From: Marinobacter qingdaonensis
Lineage (GTDB): Bacteria; Pseudomonadota; Gammaproteobacteria; Pseudomonadales; Oleiphilaceae
Reading direction: 5' to 3'
Length of the DNA stretch: 64,000 bases
Assembly (NCBI RefSeq): GCF_034555935.1
Contig: NZ_JAYDCJ010000005.1
Coordinates: 1 to 64,000 of the forward strand
Shown here: one piece after another, positions 33,225-43,114 of the stretch
Numbering within the stretch: position 1 is the stretch's first letter
How the letters are laid out: the number at the start of each line of letters is the position of its first letter
Position numbers and translations under genes: made by a program
The notes under the pieces: generated by a model
What the model was told of the DNA's origin: nothing
Databases searched by the model: none
Seen by the model: only the letters and a program-made list of their open reading frames with translations

Positions 33225-33252
33225 AAAAAACCGGCCAACTGGCCGGTTTTTT
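33225..33252. terminator. Bidirectional rho-independent terminator between rpsT and proB
   Basis: A perfect 12-bp stem (AAAAAACCGGCC/GGCCGGTTTTTT) with a 4-nt loop. It gives a U-run on both strands and serves rpsT (+) and proB (-). Confidence 0.9.
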
Positions 33253-33267
33253 ATGCCTGAACCAAGG

Positions 33268-34392
33268 TCAGACCACCACCAGGTTATCCCGGTGGATCAT
33301 CTCCTCGCCGCAGACGTAACCCAGCACTCCGGCAATGCGATCACTGGACTGCCCGGCAATGGCCCGCGCCTCCTCGGCATCGTAGTTGACCAGCCCACGG
33401 GCAACCTCCTTACCCGCCTGATCGACACAGGACACCATCTCGCCGCGGCGGAATTTCCCCGACACCGATTTCACCCCGACCGGCAACAGACTGCGCCCGC
33501 CCAGGCGCACCACGTTCACCGCGCCATCGTCCAGGGTCAGCCGGCCGCGGGTCTGCAGGTGACTCGCCAACCATTGCTTGCGCGCGGCCAGTCGACCCTG
33601 CTCGGGCAATAGCAGCGTGCCAATCACCTCGCCCTGACGCAGACGGGTAATCACCGCCTCGATCCGACCACCGACAATCACGGTGAAAGCGCCCGACCGA
33701 GCCGCCAGACGAGCCGCCCGGAGCTTGGTCAACATACCACCCCGCCCCAGGGCGCCAGCACCACCGCCAGCCATGGCGTCCAACTCGGCATCGGCGGCCT
33801 TGCGCTCTGTCACCAGACAGGCGTCGGCATGCTTTCGCGGATCCTTGTCAAACAAGCCCACCTGATCGGTCAGAATGATCAGGCCATCGGCCTCGATCAG
33901 GTTGGCCACCAGCGCACCCAGGGTGTCGTTATCGCCAAACCGGATCTCATCGGTGACCACCGTGTCGTTCTCATTAACGATCGGGATCACCCCGACATCC
34001 AGCAACGCCCGTAGGGTACTGCGACCGTTCAGGTAACGCTTGCGATCGGACAGGTCATCGTGGGTCAGCAGGATTTGCGCGGTGTGCAGGCCATGGCGCT
34101 TGAACTGGGCCTCCCAGGTCTGCACCAACCCCATCTGGCCGACAGCGGCAGCGGCCTGCAACTCATGCAACTGCTGCGGCCGGGTCGTCCAGCCCAGGCG
34201 ACTCATGCCCTCGGCCACCGAGCCCGAGGAGACAATGACAACCTCGATACCGCTGTCGATCAACTCGGCGATCTGGTCGACCCACAACCCGAGGGCGGCC
34301 ACATCCAACCCCTTGCCGTCGTTGGTCAACAGGGCACTGCCAATCTTGATGACCAGACGACGCGCCTGGCGCAACTGACTCCGTTCACTCAT
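33268..34392 (-). CDS. proB: Glutamate 5-kinase
   Basis: A 374-residue enzyme of the first step of proline synthesis. The amino acid kinase domain occupies the N-terminal ~250 residues ([44 protein letters not shown]), followed by a C-terminal PUA domain (about 275-370). Feedback inhibition by proline is typical of the family. It lies 21 bp after obgE and probably shares its transcript, an arrangement common in gammaproteobacteria. Confidence 0.96.
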   Translation of the reverse strand: MSERSQLRQARRLVIKIGSALLTNDGKGLDVAALGLWVDQIAELIDSGIEVVIVSSGSVAEGMSRLGWTTRPQQLHELQAAAAVGQMGLVQTWEAQFKRHGLHTAQILLTHDDLSDRKRYLNGRSTLRALLDVGVIPIVNENDTVVTDEIRFGDNDTLGALVANLIEADGLIILTDQVGLFDKDPRKHADACLVTERKAADAELDAMAGGGAGALGRGGMLTKLRAARLAARSGAFTVIVGGRIEAVITRLRQGEVIGTLLLPEQGRLAARKQWLASHLQTRGRLTLDDGAVNVVRLGGRSLLPVGVKSVSGKFRRGEMVSCVDQAGKEVARGLVNYDAEEARAIAGQSSDRIAGVLGYVCGEEMIHRDNLVVV

Positions 34393-34413
34393 GCTGCGTG
34401 CTCGTCTCTCGCT

Positions 34414-35610
<1,197 letters not shown>

Positions 35611-35642
35611 TCAACCCTTTGCGCTTGGCGCATAAACTAAAA

Positions 35643-35675
35643 AGCCCCGCAGCCTCTAGGAAGCTTTGCGGGGCT
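35643..35675 (-). terminator. Rho-independent terminator of rplU-rpmA
   Basis: A 9-bp stem AGCCCCGCA/TGCGGGGCT, followed in the leftward direction by a U-run. It separates the ribosomal protein operon from obgE, so obgE needs read-through or its own promoter. Confidence 0.8.
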
Positions 35676-35685
35676 CCTGGCGACT

Positions 35686-35705
35686 CTGATATCCGATGAT
35701 ATCAG
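35686..35705. repeat. Palindrome in the rpmA 3' region
   Basis: A perfect 8-bp inverted repeat CTGATATC/GATATCAG with a 4-nt spacer, between the rpmA stop and the terminator. A second small GGTTCT/AGAACC hairpin lies nearby at about 35716-35729. The role is unknown. Confidence 0.5.
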
Positions 35706-35742
35706 GGCCACCGAAGGTTCTACAGAACCGGATCGCCGCTGC

Positions 35743-36003
35743 TTACGCAGCCGGAACGATGCTCACGAACTTGCGGCTCTGCGGGCCTTTGACCTCGAAC
35801 TTCACCTGACCGTCCGCTTTCGCGAACAGGGTGTGGTCCTTGCCAATGCCGACGTTGCTGCCAGCGTGGAAACGAGTGCCGCGCTGACGAACGATGATGC
35901 TACCTGCAGATACTGCTTCGCCGCCGTAGCGCTTCACACCAAGTCGTTTCGACTCGGAATCGCGACCGTTACGGGTACTACCTGCTGCCTTTTTATGAGC
36001 CAT
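35743..36003 (-). CDS. rpmA: 50S ribosomal protein L27
   Basis: An 86-residue basic protein near the peptidyl transferase centre. The N-terminus [20 protein letters not shown] matches the non-cleaved L27 type of proteobacteria. It lies 36 bp after rplU in the usual rplU-rpmA-obgE order. Confidence 0.98.
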   Translation of the reverse strand: MAHKKAAGSTRNGRDSESKRLGVKRYGGEAVSAGSIIVRQRGTRFHAGSNVGIGKDHTLFAKADGQVKFEVKGPQSRKFVSIVPAA

Positions 36004-36039
36004 TACCAGCCTCCTTATCTAGGGGGTAATTCGAGGACC

Positions 36040-36351
36040 TTAGCCCTTGATACCCGTGATCTTCACTTCAGTAAACCACTGACGGTGGCCCTGACGCTTC
36101 ATGTGGTGCTTACGACGACGGAACTTGATGATCTGAACCTTGTCGTGACGGCCATGGCTGACCACTTCCGCGGTCACTTTGGCGCCTTCAACGACCGGCG
36201 CACCGACCTGAACCTTGTCGCCGTCGGCAACCAGCAGAACGCGATCGAACTCAACGTTGCCACCGGTTTCAACTTCCAGCTTTTCCAGCTTCAGGGTTTC
36301 GCCTTCTTTTACACGGTGCTGCTTACCACCGCTAACGATAACTGCGTACAT
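36040..36351 (-). CDS. rplU: 50S ribosomal protein L21
   Basis: A 103-residue protein that binds 23S rRNA. The family N-terminus is [18 protein letters not shown], so I start it at ATG 36351; the eight codons upstream are not L21-like. First gene of rplU-rpmA, transcribed from the promoter at 36461-36489. Confidence 0.97.
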   Translation of the reverse strand: MYAVIVSGGKQHRVKEGETLKLEKLEVETGGNVEFDRVLLVADGDKVQVGAPVVEGAKVTAEVVSHGRHDKVQIIKFRRRKHHMKRQGHRQWFTEVKITGIKG

Positions 36352-36460
36352 TAACCTTCTCCGCGATTGACCCATCCCTGCTCTTATCCACCTGGTTCTA
36401 AGGGAAGCACTCTGGCAACCCTATAGCAGGGAGCGCAGGTTGGGATGAGTTGGGCGCGTG

Positions 36461-36489
36461 ATTGTACGAAAAGCGGTGGCGCAATACAA
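36461..36489 (-). promoter_or_regulatory. Promoter of rplU-rpmA
   Basis: On the minus strand TTGTAT (36484-36489), a 17-bp spacer and TACAAT (36461-36466). Predicted leader of about 100 nt. It lies back to back with the ispB promoter. Confidence 0.6.
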
Positions 36490-36495
36490 GCCAAG

Positions 36496-36524
36496 TTGAC
36501 ACTGTACGCAGCAGTACCTAGCAT
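36496..36524 (+). promoter_or_regulatory. Promoter of ispB
   Basis: TTGACA (36496-36501), a 17-bp spacer and TAGCAT (36519-36524), giving a leader of about 75 nt before ispB. The -35 elements of this and the rplU promoter are only 6 bp apart, so the two polymerases may interfere. Confidence 0.6.
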
Positions 36525-36606
36525 TGCCGCGACCTACCTGAATTATCAACGTTCGTTTCCTGGCTACAGCAGCCTTGGCAGCAGCAATAAGGGACCCACA
36601 AGCCGC

Positions 36607-37575
36607 ATGACCGTCCAGCGCATCTACGATACCGTGGCCGATGATTTCAGCCGCGTAAACGACCTGATCATCCAGCGGCTGTCCTCCGATGTCCCCCTGG
36701 TCGAAAAAATCGCCCAGTACATCATTGAAAGCGGGGGCAAAAGATTGCGCCCACTGCTGGTACTCCTGTCCAGCCAGGCGGCCGGCTACACCCGGGACGA
36801 TCACCTGAAGCTGGCTGCTGTTATCGAGTTCCTGCACACCGCCACCCTGCTCCACGATGACGTGGTCGACACGTCAGACATGCGTCGGGGCCGCAGCACC
36901 GCCAATGCCCGCTGGGGCAATGCGCCCAGTGTACTGGTAGGGGATTTCCTCTACGCCCGGGCATTCGAGATGATGGTGGAACTCGAAAGCCTGCCGATCA
37001 TGAACGTGCTGTCCCACGCCACCGCGGTGATCGCCGAAGGTGAAGTGATGCAACTGATGAACGTTAAGAACCCGGATCTGACCGAAGCTCAGTACATGCA
37101 GGTCATCCACAACAAGACCGCCATGCTGTTCGAGGCCGCCTCCCACACCGGCGCCCTGCTGGCCGGCGCCAACGACAGCCAGGAGCGGGCGCTACGCGAT
37201 TACGGCAAGCACCTGGGCCTGGCCTTCCAGCTGGTGGACGACGTCCTGGATTACCGCGGCGACGCCGAGACCATGGGCAAGAACGTGGGCGACGACCTGG
37301 CCGAAGGCAAGGTCACCCTGCCCCTGATCCACGCCATGGCCCAGGGCACGGACGAGGCCCGCCAGCTGATCCGCCAGGCCATCCGCAAGGGCGGACTGGA
37401 CGATCTGTCGGACATCCTGGCGCTGGTGGAGACGTCGGGCGCCCTGGAGTACACCATGGAGCGGGCCCGGGGCGAGGCGTCCAAAGCCTCAGATTGCCTG
37501 ACCCAGCTTGAGAATTCCCCCTACCGTACCGCCCTGGAGCAACTGACCGAGGTCGCCGTCGCTCGCTTCAGCTAA
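36607..37575 (+). CDS. ispB: Octaprenyl (polyprenyl) diphosphate synthase
   Basis: A 322-residue trans-prenyltransferase that makes the ubiquinone side chain. Both aspartate-rich motifs are present: LLHDDVVDTSDMRRG near residue 85 and LVDDVLDY near residue 212. I start at ATG 36607, where MTVQRIYDTVADDFSRVN begins; upstream codons lie in the promoter region. Its 3' end overlaps the convergent downstream gene by 8 nt. Confidence 0.94.
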   Translation: MTVQRIYDTVADDFSRVNDLIIQRLSSDVPLVEKIAQYIIESGGKRLRPLLVLLSSQAAGYTRDDHLKLAAVIEFLHTATLLHDDVVDTSDMRRGRSTANARWGNAPSVLVGDFLYARAFEMMVELESLPIMNVLSHATAVIAEGEVMQLMNVKNPDLTEAQYMQVIHNKTAMLFEAASHTGALLAGANDSQERALRDYGKHLGLAFQLVDDVLDYRGDAETMGKNVGDDLAEGKVTLPLIHAMAQGTDEARQLIRQAIRKGGLDDLSDILALVETSGALEYTMERARGEASKASDCLTQLENSPYRTALEQLTEVAVARFS

Positions 37576-38554
37576 GCTGCTCGCGACCGTGGGGCGCATC
37601 GAAATCCAGCGCCGGCCCCACGGGCACGACCTGGGTCGGATTGATGGTGCGCTGACTGACGTAGTAGTGGCGTTTGATCTGATCGATATCCACGGTTTCC
37701 GCCACCCCGGCCACCTGATACAGGTCCCGGACATAGGCCGACAACGCCGGGAAGTCAGCGATACGCTGGCGATTGCACTTGAAGTGGCTGAAGTACACCG
37801 CATCGAACCGGATCAGGGTGGTGAACAGGCGCCAGTCCGCCTCGGTCAATTGGCCACCGACCAGATAGCGCTGGCCAGTCAGCCTCTGCTCCAACCAGTC
37901 CAGTGACTCGAAGAGCGCCCAATAGGCTTCTTCGTACTTATCCTGAACGGTCGCAAAACCGGCTTTGTACACCCCGTTATTGACGGTGTGGTACACCCGC
38001 TCGTTCACCGACTCAATGTCACCGCGCAGCCGTTCCGGGTAATAGTCCATCTCCGCGTTCACGCCCTCAAGGCCATCAAACGCGCTGTTGAACATGCGAA
38101 TGATGTCCGCCGACTCGTTACTGACAATGGTCTGGCGCTGCTTGTCCCACAGCACCGGCACCGTTACCCGCCCGGTGTAGTCCGGCGCTGCCCGGGTGTA
38201 AAGCTGGTGCATGAACCGATGGTCAAACAGATGATCACGGTGCTGATCGCTCTCCGGCCGGAACTCCCAGCCATTTTCCACCATGTCCGGATGCACCACC
38301 GACACGGAAATGTGGTCCTCAAGCCCCTTCAGCTTGCGGAATATCAGGGTCCGATGGGCCCAGGGGCACGCCATGGACACGTATAGGTGGTAGCGGCCGG
38401 ACTCCGCCTGAAAGCCACTGTCGCCGGCCGGCCCGGCGGAGCCGTCCGCGGTCACCCAATTCCGGAAGCGCGCGGCCTCCCGCTCGAATTTGCCACCGGT
38501 TTTGTCGGTGTCGTACCACTTGTCGTGCCATTTACCATCGATCAACAAGCCCAT
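37568..38554 (-). CDS. Glutathionyl-hydroquinone reductase (Xi-class GST, YqjG/PcpF-like)
   Basis: A 328-residue glutathione transferase of the Xi class. The catalytic Cys63 is in the MACPWAHRTL motif, and the C-terminal all-helical GST domain is complete, ending near NPTQVVPVGP. These enzymes remove glutathione from glutathionyl-hydroquinones. It is transcribed away from a LysR-type gene, with a palindromic element in the 270-bp gap. Its stop lies inside ispB's final codons (convergent overlap). Confidence 0.88.
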   Translation of the reverse strand: MGLLIDGKWHDKWYDTDKTGGKFEREAARFRNWVTADGSAGPAGDSGFQAESGRYHLYVSMACPWAHRTLIFRKLKGLEDHISVSVVHPDMVENGWEFRPESDQHRDHLFDHRFMHQLYTRAAPDYTGRVTVPVLWDKQRQTIVSNESADIIRMFNSAFDGLEGVNAEMDYYPERLRGDIESVNERVYHTVNNGVYKAGFATVQDKYEEAYWALFESLDWLEQRLTGQRYLVGGQLTEADWRLFTTLIRFDAVYFSHFKCNRQRIADFPALSAYVRDLYQVAGVAETVDIDQIKRHYYVSQRTINPTQVVPVGPALDFDAPHGREQLS

Positions 38555-38621
38555 GGATCACTCCTCAAAAAATCTGAAACCTAGAAAGACAGCCGGGCTG
38601 TAGATTGCATCTTCGAGTCAC

Positions 38622-38726
38622 GGGAGCCTGGGGTCGCCTTCGCAAACACGCCGTAAACCCATCCACGGGGGCTCGGCATTGCCATCCCTGGCAATGCACG
38701 GTTTGCAAAGGCGACCCCAGACTCCC
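38622..38726. repeat. 105-bp palindromic (MITE-like) element
   Basis: Two 26-nt arms, 38622-38647 and 38701-38726, are inverted repeats with two mismatches (shared core CTGGGGTCGCCTT and GCAAAC). The interior carries a further 9-bp hairpin (GCATTGCCA/TGGCAATGC, 38676-38697). It has no coding capacity and sits between the reductase and the LysR gene. It looks like a dispersed intergenic repeat, but other copies cannot be checked here. Confidence 0.7.
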
Positions 38727-38824
38727 TCCAATCCAGCACCAGTGAAGATTAGAGGAAGAATACCGGCGACCCTGCTACCCTCTCAAACAAGCATTTCTGG
38801 CCAACAACCTCAGATATTTCGAAC

Positions 38825-39742
38825 ATGCATACAGCCATCACCATCGACGCCCTGAAAGTCCTGGACGCCATTGACCGCAAAGGCAGCTTCGCCGGTGCCG
38901 CCAACGAGCTGTTCCGGGTCCCCTCCGCTATCAGCTATACGGTGCAGAAGCTGGAAGAAGACCTGAACGTTGCCGTTTTCGATCGCAGCGGACACCGGGC
39001 CAGCCTCACCCCTGCTGGTCGTTACCTGCTGCAGGAGGGACGGGCCCTGCTGGAAGCGGCGGAAAACCTGGCGCACACCACCAAACAGGTGGCTCAGGGC
39101 TGGGAAACCCGTTTGCGAATCGGCTTTAACTCCCTGCTACCGGCGGACTGCCTGTTCCCGGCGGTGGAGGCGTTCTATGAATTGGGGGTACCGGTGGAAG
39201 TCCAGATCAAGGAGGAGGTGTTTGCCGGCTCCTGGGACGCCCTGCAGGATCGCCGGGTGGACCTGGTGGTCGGCGCCGACCAATCCAGCAAACCGGCTGG
39301 CAATTTCACCACCCATCCGCTTGGCGAGATTGGCTTCGAGTTCGCCGTGGCCGCGGATCACCCCCTGGCCAGCGCCGACGAGCCGCTCACCGAAGAGGAC
39401 ATTTCCCAGTACCCGGCCGCGGTGGCGGCCGACACCTCCCGATCATTGCCACCGGGGCACGCCGGCATTTTCCGCCGTCAGCGCACCCTGACCGTCGCCA
39501 ACATCGACCAGAAGATCGCCATCCAGGAATCCGGCCTGGGCGTTGGCTGGCTGCCCCTGCCCCGAATCCGCGGTCAGCTGGCACGGGGCACCCTGGTCAC
39601 CAAACAGGTGCACGAGCCCCGGGCGCCGATCACCCTGCACATGGCCCGACATGCTGACGACCAGGGCAAGGCGCTGATGTGGTTCTGGCACCGCCTGAGC
39701 TCCGACCCGACCATTGGCCAGTGGCTCAGCAACACCCCGTGA
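38825..39742 (+). CDS. LysR-family transcriptional regulator
   Basis: A 305-residue LysR-type regulator: N-terminal winged HTH (about residues 5-65: FAGAANELFRVPSAISYTVQKLEEDL) and a C-terminal periplasmic-binding-like effector domain from residue ~95. The ligand and targets are unknown. It is divergent from the glutathionyl-hydroquinone reductase gene, which is a plausible target. Start chosen as the first family-like ATG; no strong ribosome-binding site is seen. Confidence 0.88.
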   Translation: MHTAITIDALKVLDAIDRKGSFAGAANELFRVPSAISYTVQKLEEDLNVAVFDRSGHRASLTPAGRYLLQEGRALLEAAENLAHTTKQVAQGWETRLRIGFNSLLPADCLFPAVEAFYELGVPVEVQIKEEVFAGSWDALQDRRVDLVVGADQSSKPAGNFTTHPLGEIGFEFAVAADHPLASADEPLTEEDISQYPAAVAADTSRSLPPGHAGIFRRQRTLTVANIDQKIAIQESGLGVGWLPLPRIRGQLARGTLVTKQVHEPRAPITLHMARHADDQGKALMWFWHRLSSDPTIGQWLSNTP

Positions 39743-39813
39743 ACCGCGCGATGTGGCTGGCGCTCGGGCAAAACTCTGGCAAATGAGTCAACCGGGCCAG
39801 GTCACTCCTCGTT

Positions 39814-39819
39814 TATAAT
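39814..39819 (+). promoter_or_regulatory. Candidate -10 element for the wax ester synthase gene
   Basis: A perfect TATAAT 32 bp before the start codon, with no recognisable -35 at 16-18 bp. It may depend on an activator. Confidence 0.4.
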
Positions 39820-39850
39820 CCGGGAACTGTGACGCTTAAGGGAGCGAGTA

Positions 39851-41380
39851 ATGCGGCAGCTGTCCGAACTGGACGCTTCGTTTCTGTACCTGGAATCGGA
39901 AACGACGCCCATGCACATCGGCGGCATCTATCTGTTTGATGCCCGGGAACAGAAATCTCCGCTGGCCTACAGCGCCTTCGTGGCGTATCTGCGGAGCCGG
40001 CTGCACGTGGTGCCGGTGTTCCGACAATGCCTGAAGGAGATTCCCCTCCGCCTCGGACGCCCCTACTGGATCGATGACCCGAACTTCAGCATCGAACGGC
40101 ACCTGGCCTACGTAAATCTGGGCGAACAGGGCCGCAAGGACAGCCTGATGACCCTGGCGTCCAAGATACTGGAGGAACCGCTCAAGCGGGACCGGCCCCT
40201 CTGGCACATCACCTTTGTGGACGGCTTCCGGCTGGACGATGAAGATCCCGACAGTCAGGGCTTTGCCTTGATCGTGAAACTGCACCACGCCGCCATCGAC
40301 GCGTTCAGCGGTGAGGACATCATTGGCAATCTGCTGGAGTACAGCCCGGACCCCCGCCCCATTCATGCCCCGCGTCCCTGGCAACCGCGCCCCGGCCCCT
40401 CGGAGGAGCGAGTCATGCTGCAGGCGGGCGCCAACATCCTGCGCACGCCGCTGCAGTTCACCGCCCTGGCCGTCAATGCCGCCGAAGCCACGGCCCGAGG
40501 CCTGGTGCAGAAGCAGCTGCGCAAGCTGCCCCTGCCGTTCCCGCTGTTCTCGGCGCCGCACAGCCCGTTCAATCGACAGATCACCGCCAACCGGCAAATT
40601 GTCTCGACCAGCGTGGATCTGTCCCGGCTGAAAGCCATCAAGGCCACCCTGGGCGATGTGACCCTCAACGATGTGGTGCTGGGACTCTGTGCGGAAGCCT
40701 TGCGACGGTACAGCGCGGAACAGGGTGCCGACACGGAGCGCTCGCTGGTCGCAATGACACCGATTTCGGTCCGCTCCAACAGCCTGCGCCGAGCCACCGG
40801 CAACCAGATGTCCGCCATGCTGCTGGACCTGGCCACCAATGAGCCGGATCCGGCCCTGCGCATTCGCCGGATCCACTGGAACGCCGTGGCGTCCGAGCCT
40901 TACCGCGAAGCCATTGCCGCCGACCGGCTGACCGAGTTACTGCCCTCGACCATGCTGGCGCTTTCGGCCCGGCTCTATTCGGAGCTGCAGGTTGCCCAGC
41001 GTTATCAGCCAGCCTTCAACCTGCCTATCACCAACGTGCCCGGCCCCCAGGTGCCGCTGTACCTGCAGGGTGCACGACTGGTCCAGCAGTACAACACGGC
41101 GCCGCTGTTCGACAGCTTGGGACTAGTCATCGTTGCGGTCAGCTACCAGGGCCAACTCACCATCAACTTCACCCTCTGTCCGGACGTGGTGGCCGATGGC
41201 GACTCGCTGCAACGGCACGTCATCGAGAGTCTCGGCGCGATAGAGGAGGCCGCCCAGGACCTGGGCCCGGAGGCCGAGCTCGATGACGCCTCCGGCTCAT
41301 CCAACCAGACCCTGACCGGCGACATGCTCAGCGTGCTGGAGGGGGTGGTCCGTAAGGCCCTGCAACGGTTTCGGGCCTGA
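39851..41380 (+). CDS. Wax ester synthase / acyl-CoA:diacylglycerol acyltransferase (WS/DGAT)
   Basis: A 509-residue bifunctional acyltransferase that esterifies acyl-CoA to fatty alcohols or diacylglycerol, giving wax ester or triacylglycerol storage droplets. Family marks include the N-terminal LSELDASFLYLE, PLW at about 117-119, the catalytic HHAAID (His145-His146...Asp150), the ND motif NDVVLG near residue 275 and NVPGP near residue 395. The canonical HHxxxDG is HHAAIDA here: Gly replaced by Ala151. GGGAG lies 8 nt before the ATG. Marinobacter species carry several paralogues of this family; which one this is cannot be told from the sequence alone. Confidence 0.92.
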   Translation: MRQLSELDASFLYLESETTPMHIGGIYLFDAREQKSPLAYSAFVAYLRSRLHVVPVFRQCLKEIPLRLGRPYWIDDPNFSIERHLAYVNLGEQGRKDSLMTLASKILEEPLKRDRPLWHITFVDGFRLDDEDPDSQGFALIVKLHHAAIDAFSGEDIIGNLLEYSPDPRPIHAPRPWQPRPGPSEERVMLQAGANILRTPLQFTALAVNAAEATARGLVQKQLRKLPLPFPLFSAPHSPFNRQITANRQIVSTSVDLSRLKAIKATLGDVTLNDVVLGLCAEALRRYSAEQGADTERSLVAMTPISVRSNSLRRATGNQMSAMLLDLATNEPDPALRIRRIHWNAVASEPYREAIAADRLTELLPSTMLALSARLYSELQVAQRYQPAFNLPITNVPGPQVPLYLQGARLVQQYNTAPLFDSLGLVIVAVSYQGQLTINFTLCPDVVADGDSLQRHVIESLGAIEEAAQDLGPEAELDDASGSSNQTLTGDMLSVLEGVVRKALQRFRA

Positions 41381-41384
41381 GACA

Positions 41385-41407
41385 GGGCCGGCCTGATCGG
41401 CCGGCCC
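41385..41407. terminator. G/C-only hairpin between convergent genes
   Basis: A perfect 9-bp stem GGGCCGGCC/GGCCGGCCC with a 5-nt loop lies between the convergent stops of the wax ester synthase and DUF2057 genes. No U-run follows on either strand. Confidence 0.5.
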
Positions 41408-41414
41408 GGCGAGA

Positions 41415-42089
41415 TTACTCGAACGCCCAGCGCAGGAACGCTTTCTTCTCTTCTTCCGAGGCGGTGGCCCAGACCGATTTCAGGGTCTCCAGGGCGCTGC
41501 CCTGATCACCCACAACCGCGTCAGCCTGCGGAATCGGCGTGCGGCTGACGGACTCGCTGGGCTGCCACTCGGCCGACTCGGCCACCGGCTGGCCCCCGGC
41601 GGTAACCACGGATGCCTGGAAGCTCTCGGTCACGCGCTCGGCCTCGGCCTTGGTGGTCGGCTTTTCGAACTGGAACCGGTACACCTGGCCGGGCTCGGCC
41701 TTGAAACGGACGACCTGCGGCTTGCTGGTGTAGACGTGCACTTTGGCCTCATCGTTCTCCACCACCCCGGATTTCGCCCAGATGGTCTTGTAGCTGAACA
41801 CCACCTCCGCCTCGCCCGGCAACAGGGCGTAATCCAGCGCCAGGTCGTCGACCAGGAAGTTGCTCATGGTGCGGCCATTCACCCGGGCGACCTGGATCGC
41901 TCCGGGCGCTTCCAGGGTAGCCGCGTCCGCCGCGGAAGCGGGGTCGCCTTCCCAGGTTTCCACCCGGGACAGGCTGGAGGCGCAACCGGACAGAACCACC
42001 AGCAGCACACTCACCACCAGGGTCTGGACAAAACGCAGAGGACTGCGCCCGTGCCCTTGGGGAGCCGACGCCATATGCACGTTATTCAT
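41415..42089 (-). CDS. DUF2057-family lipoprotein (YccT-like)
   Basis: A 224-residue putative lipoprotein with a signal peptide and lipobox LSGC (Cys36). The middle part matches the DUF2057/YccT pattern (INGR-type strand VARVNGRTMSNFLVDD, then LLPGEAEVVFSYKTIW). The C-terminus (LETLKSVWATASEEEKKAFLRWAFE) is a short helix often added in marine homologues. Function unknown. A later in-frame Met (residue 6) is an alternative start. Confidence 0.78.
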   Translation of the reverse strand: MNNVHMASAPQGHGRSPLRFVQTLVVSVLLVVLSGCASSLSRVETWEGDPASAADAATLEAPGAIQVARVNGRTMSNFLVDDLALDYALLPGEAEVVFSYKTIWAKSGVVENDEAKVHVYTSKPQVVRFKAEPGQVYRFQFEKPTTKAEAERVTESFQASVVTAGGQPVAESAEWQPSESVSRTPIPQADAVVGDQGSALETLKSVWATASEEEKKAFLRWAFE

Positions 42090-42168
42090 GAAATCTCCTT
42101 GCGGTTATTGGGGAAAGATGAAGAGCTTAGCCTTGAGTTGATTGCATTTTGACGAGCGCCCCGGCTCA

Positions 42169-42187
42169 GGGCAAGCCGGGCTTGCCC
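42169..42187. other. Hairpin in the DUF2057 / DUF6316 intergenic region
   Basis: An 8-bp stem GGGCAAGC/GCTTGCCC with a 3-nt loop. A competing stem uses the neighbouring CCCCGGCT. It lies in the 265-bp gap between divergent genes; apart from this I see only an A/T-rich stretch (about 42245-42295) that may hold the DUF6316 promoter. Confidence 0.4.
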
Positions 42188-42354
42188 GCAGCGGTCATGG
42201 AAAAGACAACAACGGCGCTGAACCCAACGGCTTCACTGCGCGTAAGCAATAAAAATAGGTTGAATTTGCGTCGAATTGGATTAATTTTAAACAGATCGGC
42301 AACACTAATATGGCGTCCAGTGCAGATTCTCAGGCATTGGCCACAGGAGCGGTT

Positions 42355-42558
42355 ATGGACACCCAGTGCAGGTCGGGAGAAGCAGGGCCTATCCCCTTCC
42401 GGAGTAGCCGGTTCTTTTGCGTTGGCAGCAAATGGTACTTCACGACTCGGGAAGGATTCGACAGCGGCCCCTTTGCTTCCAGGGAGCGTGCCGAAACCGG
42501 CCTTCGCCGGTTCTTGCACGTGGTCAGATTGCTACCCGAGGACCAGCAGCTCCATTAA
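42355..42558 (+). CDS. Small DUF6316-like protein
   Basis: A 67-residue protein with the pattern RSSRFFCVGSKWYFTTREG then GPFASRERAETGLRRFL, which resembles the DUF6316 family found in marine gammaproteobacteria; that name is from memory and should be treated as tentative. Function unknown. I chose ATG 42355 because AGGAG is 7 nt upstream; an ATG at 42310 in frame lacks a ribosome-binding site. The protein is compact, with one aromatic-rich strand and a C-terminal helix. It is convergent with pgpA. Confidence 0.68.
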   Translation: MDTQCRSGEAGPIPFRSSRFFCVGSKWYFTTREGFDSGPFASRERAETGLRRFLHVVRLLPEDQQLH

Positions 42559-42586
42559 CGGAGCTCAATTCCCAGGGTAGCCAGGG

Positions 42587-43114
42587 TCACGCAATGACCG
42601 ACACCAACCATCGGTCAATGGCGAGCATGGCAAGCATTGCCATAAATCCAGCCACCACATCATCCACCATGATTCCGAGCCCGCCGGGCAGCCGATCGTC
42701 CAGCCAATTGATGGGCCAGGGCTTGAGCACGTCGAACAGGCGAAACAGGATAAACGCCAGCAGCACGCCCACCAGGTGACCGGGAAACAACCCCAGAACA
42801 ATCCACATGCCGACGAACTCATCCCACACGATGCCGCCGTGGTCGTGGACCTTGAGGTCGTGGGCGGTCCGCCCGCAGAGCCAGATACCCACCAGGAAGG
42901 CCACCGCGACCACTGCCCAATAGGCCACGCCGGGTAGCCAGGAAAAGGTGTACCACAGCGGAATGGCGGCCAGACTGCCCCATGTGCCCGGCGCCCGGGC
43001 CATCGCACCACTGCCGAAGCCAAACGCCAGCAAGTGTACCGGGTTTTTCAGGAACCCCGGGGGCAGCAGGGCCTGGGGCAGGTCCGGCTCGGTGAATTGA
43101 TCGTCCTGACTCAT
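42587..43114 (-). CDS. pgpA: Phosphatidylglycerophosphatase A
   Basis: A 175-residue membrane phosphatase that dephosphorylates phosphatidylglycerophosphate to phosphatidylglycerol. The PgpA signature is visible (FGSGAMARAPGTWGSLAAIPL; HDHGGIVWDEFVGMW; KPWPINWLDDRLPGGLGIMVDD), with several transmembrane helices. It overlaps thiL by 4 nt and is the last gene of the nrdR-rib-nusB-thiL-pgpA run. Confidence 0.93.
   Translation of the reverse strand: MSQDDQFTEPDLPQALLPPGFLKNPVHLLAFGFGSGAMARAPGTWGSLAAIPLWYTFSWLPGVAYWAVVAVAFLVGIWLCGRTAHDLKVHDHGGIVWDEFVGMWIVLGLFPGHLVGVLLAFILFRLFDVLKPWPINWLDDRLPGGLGIMVDDVVAGFMAMLAMLAIDRWLVSVIA

Noticed and set aside
33225..33252. Palindrome considered as an operator
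   Set aside because: Symmetric U-runs, G/C stem and position between convergent genes fit a bidirectional terminator.
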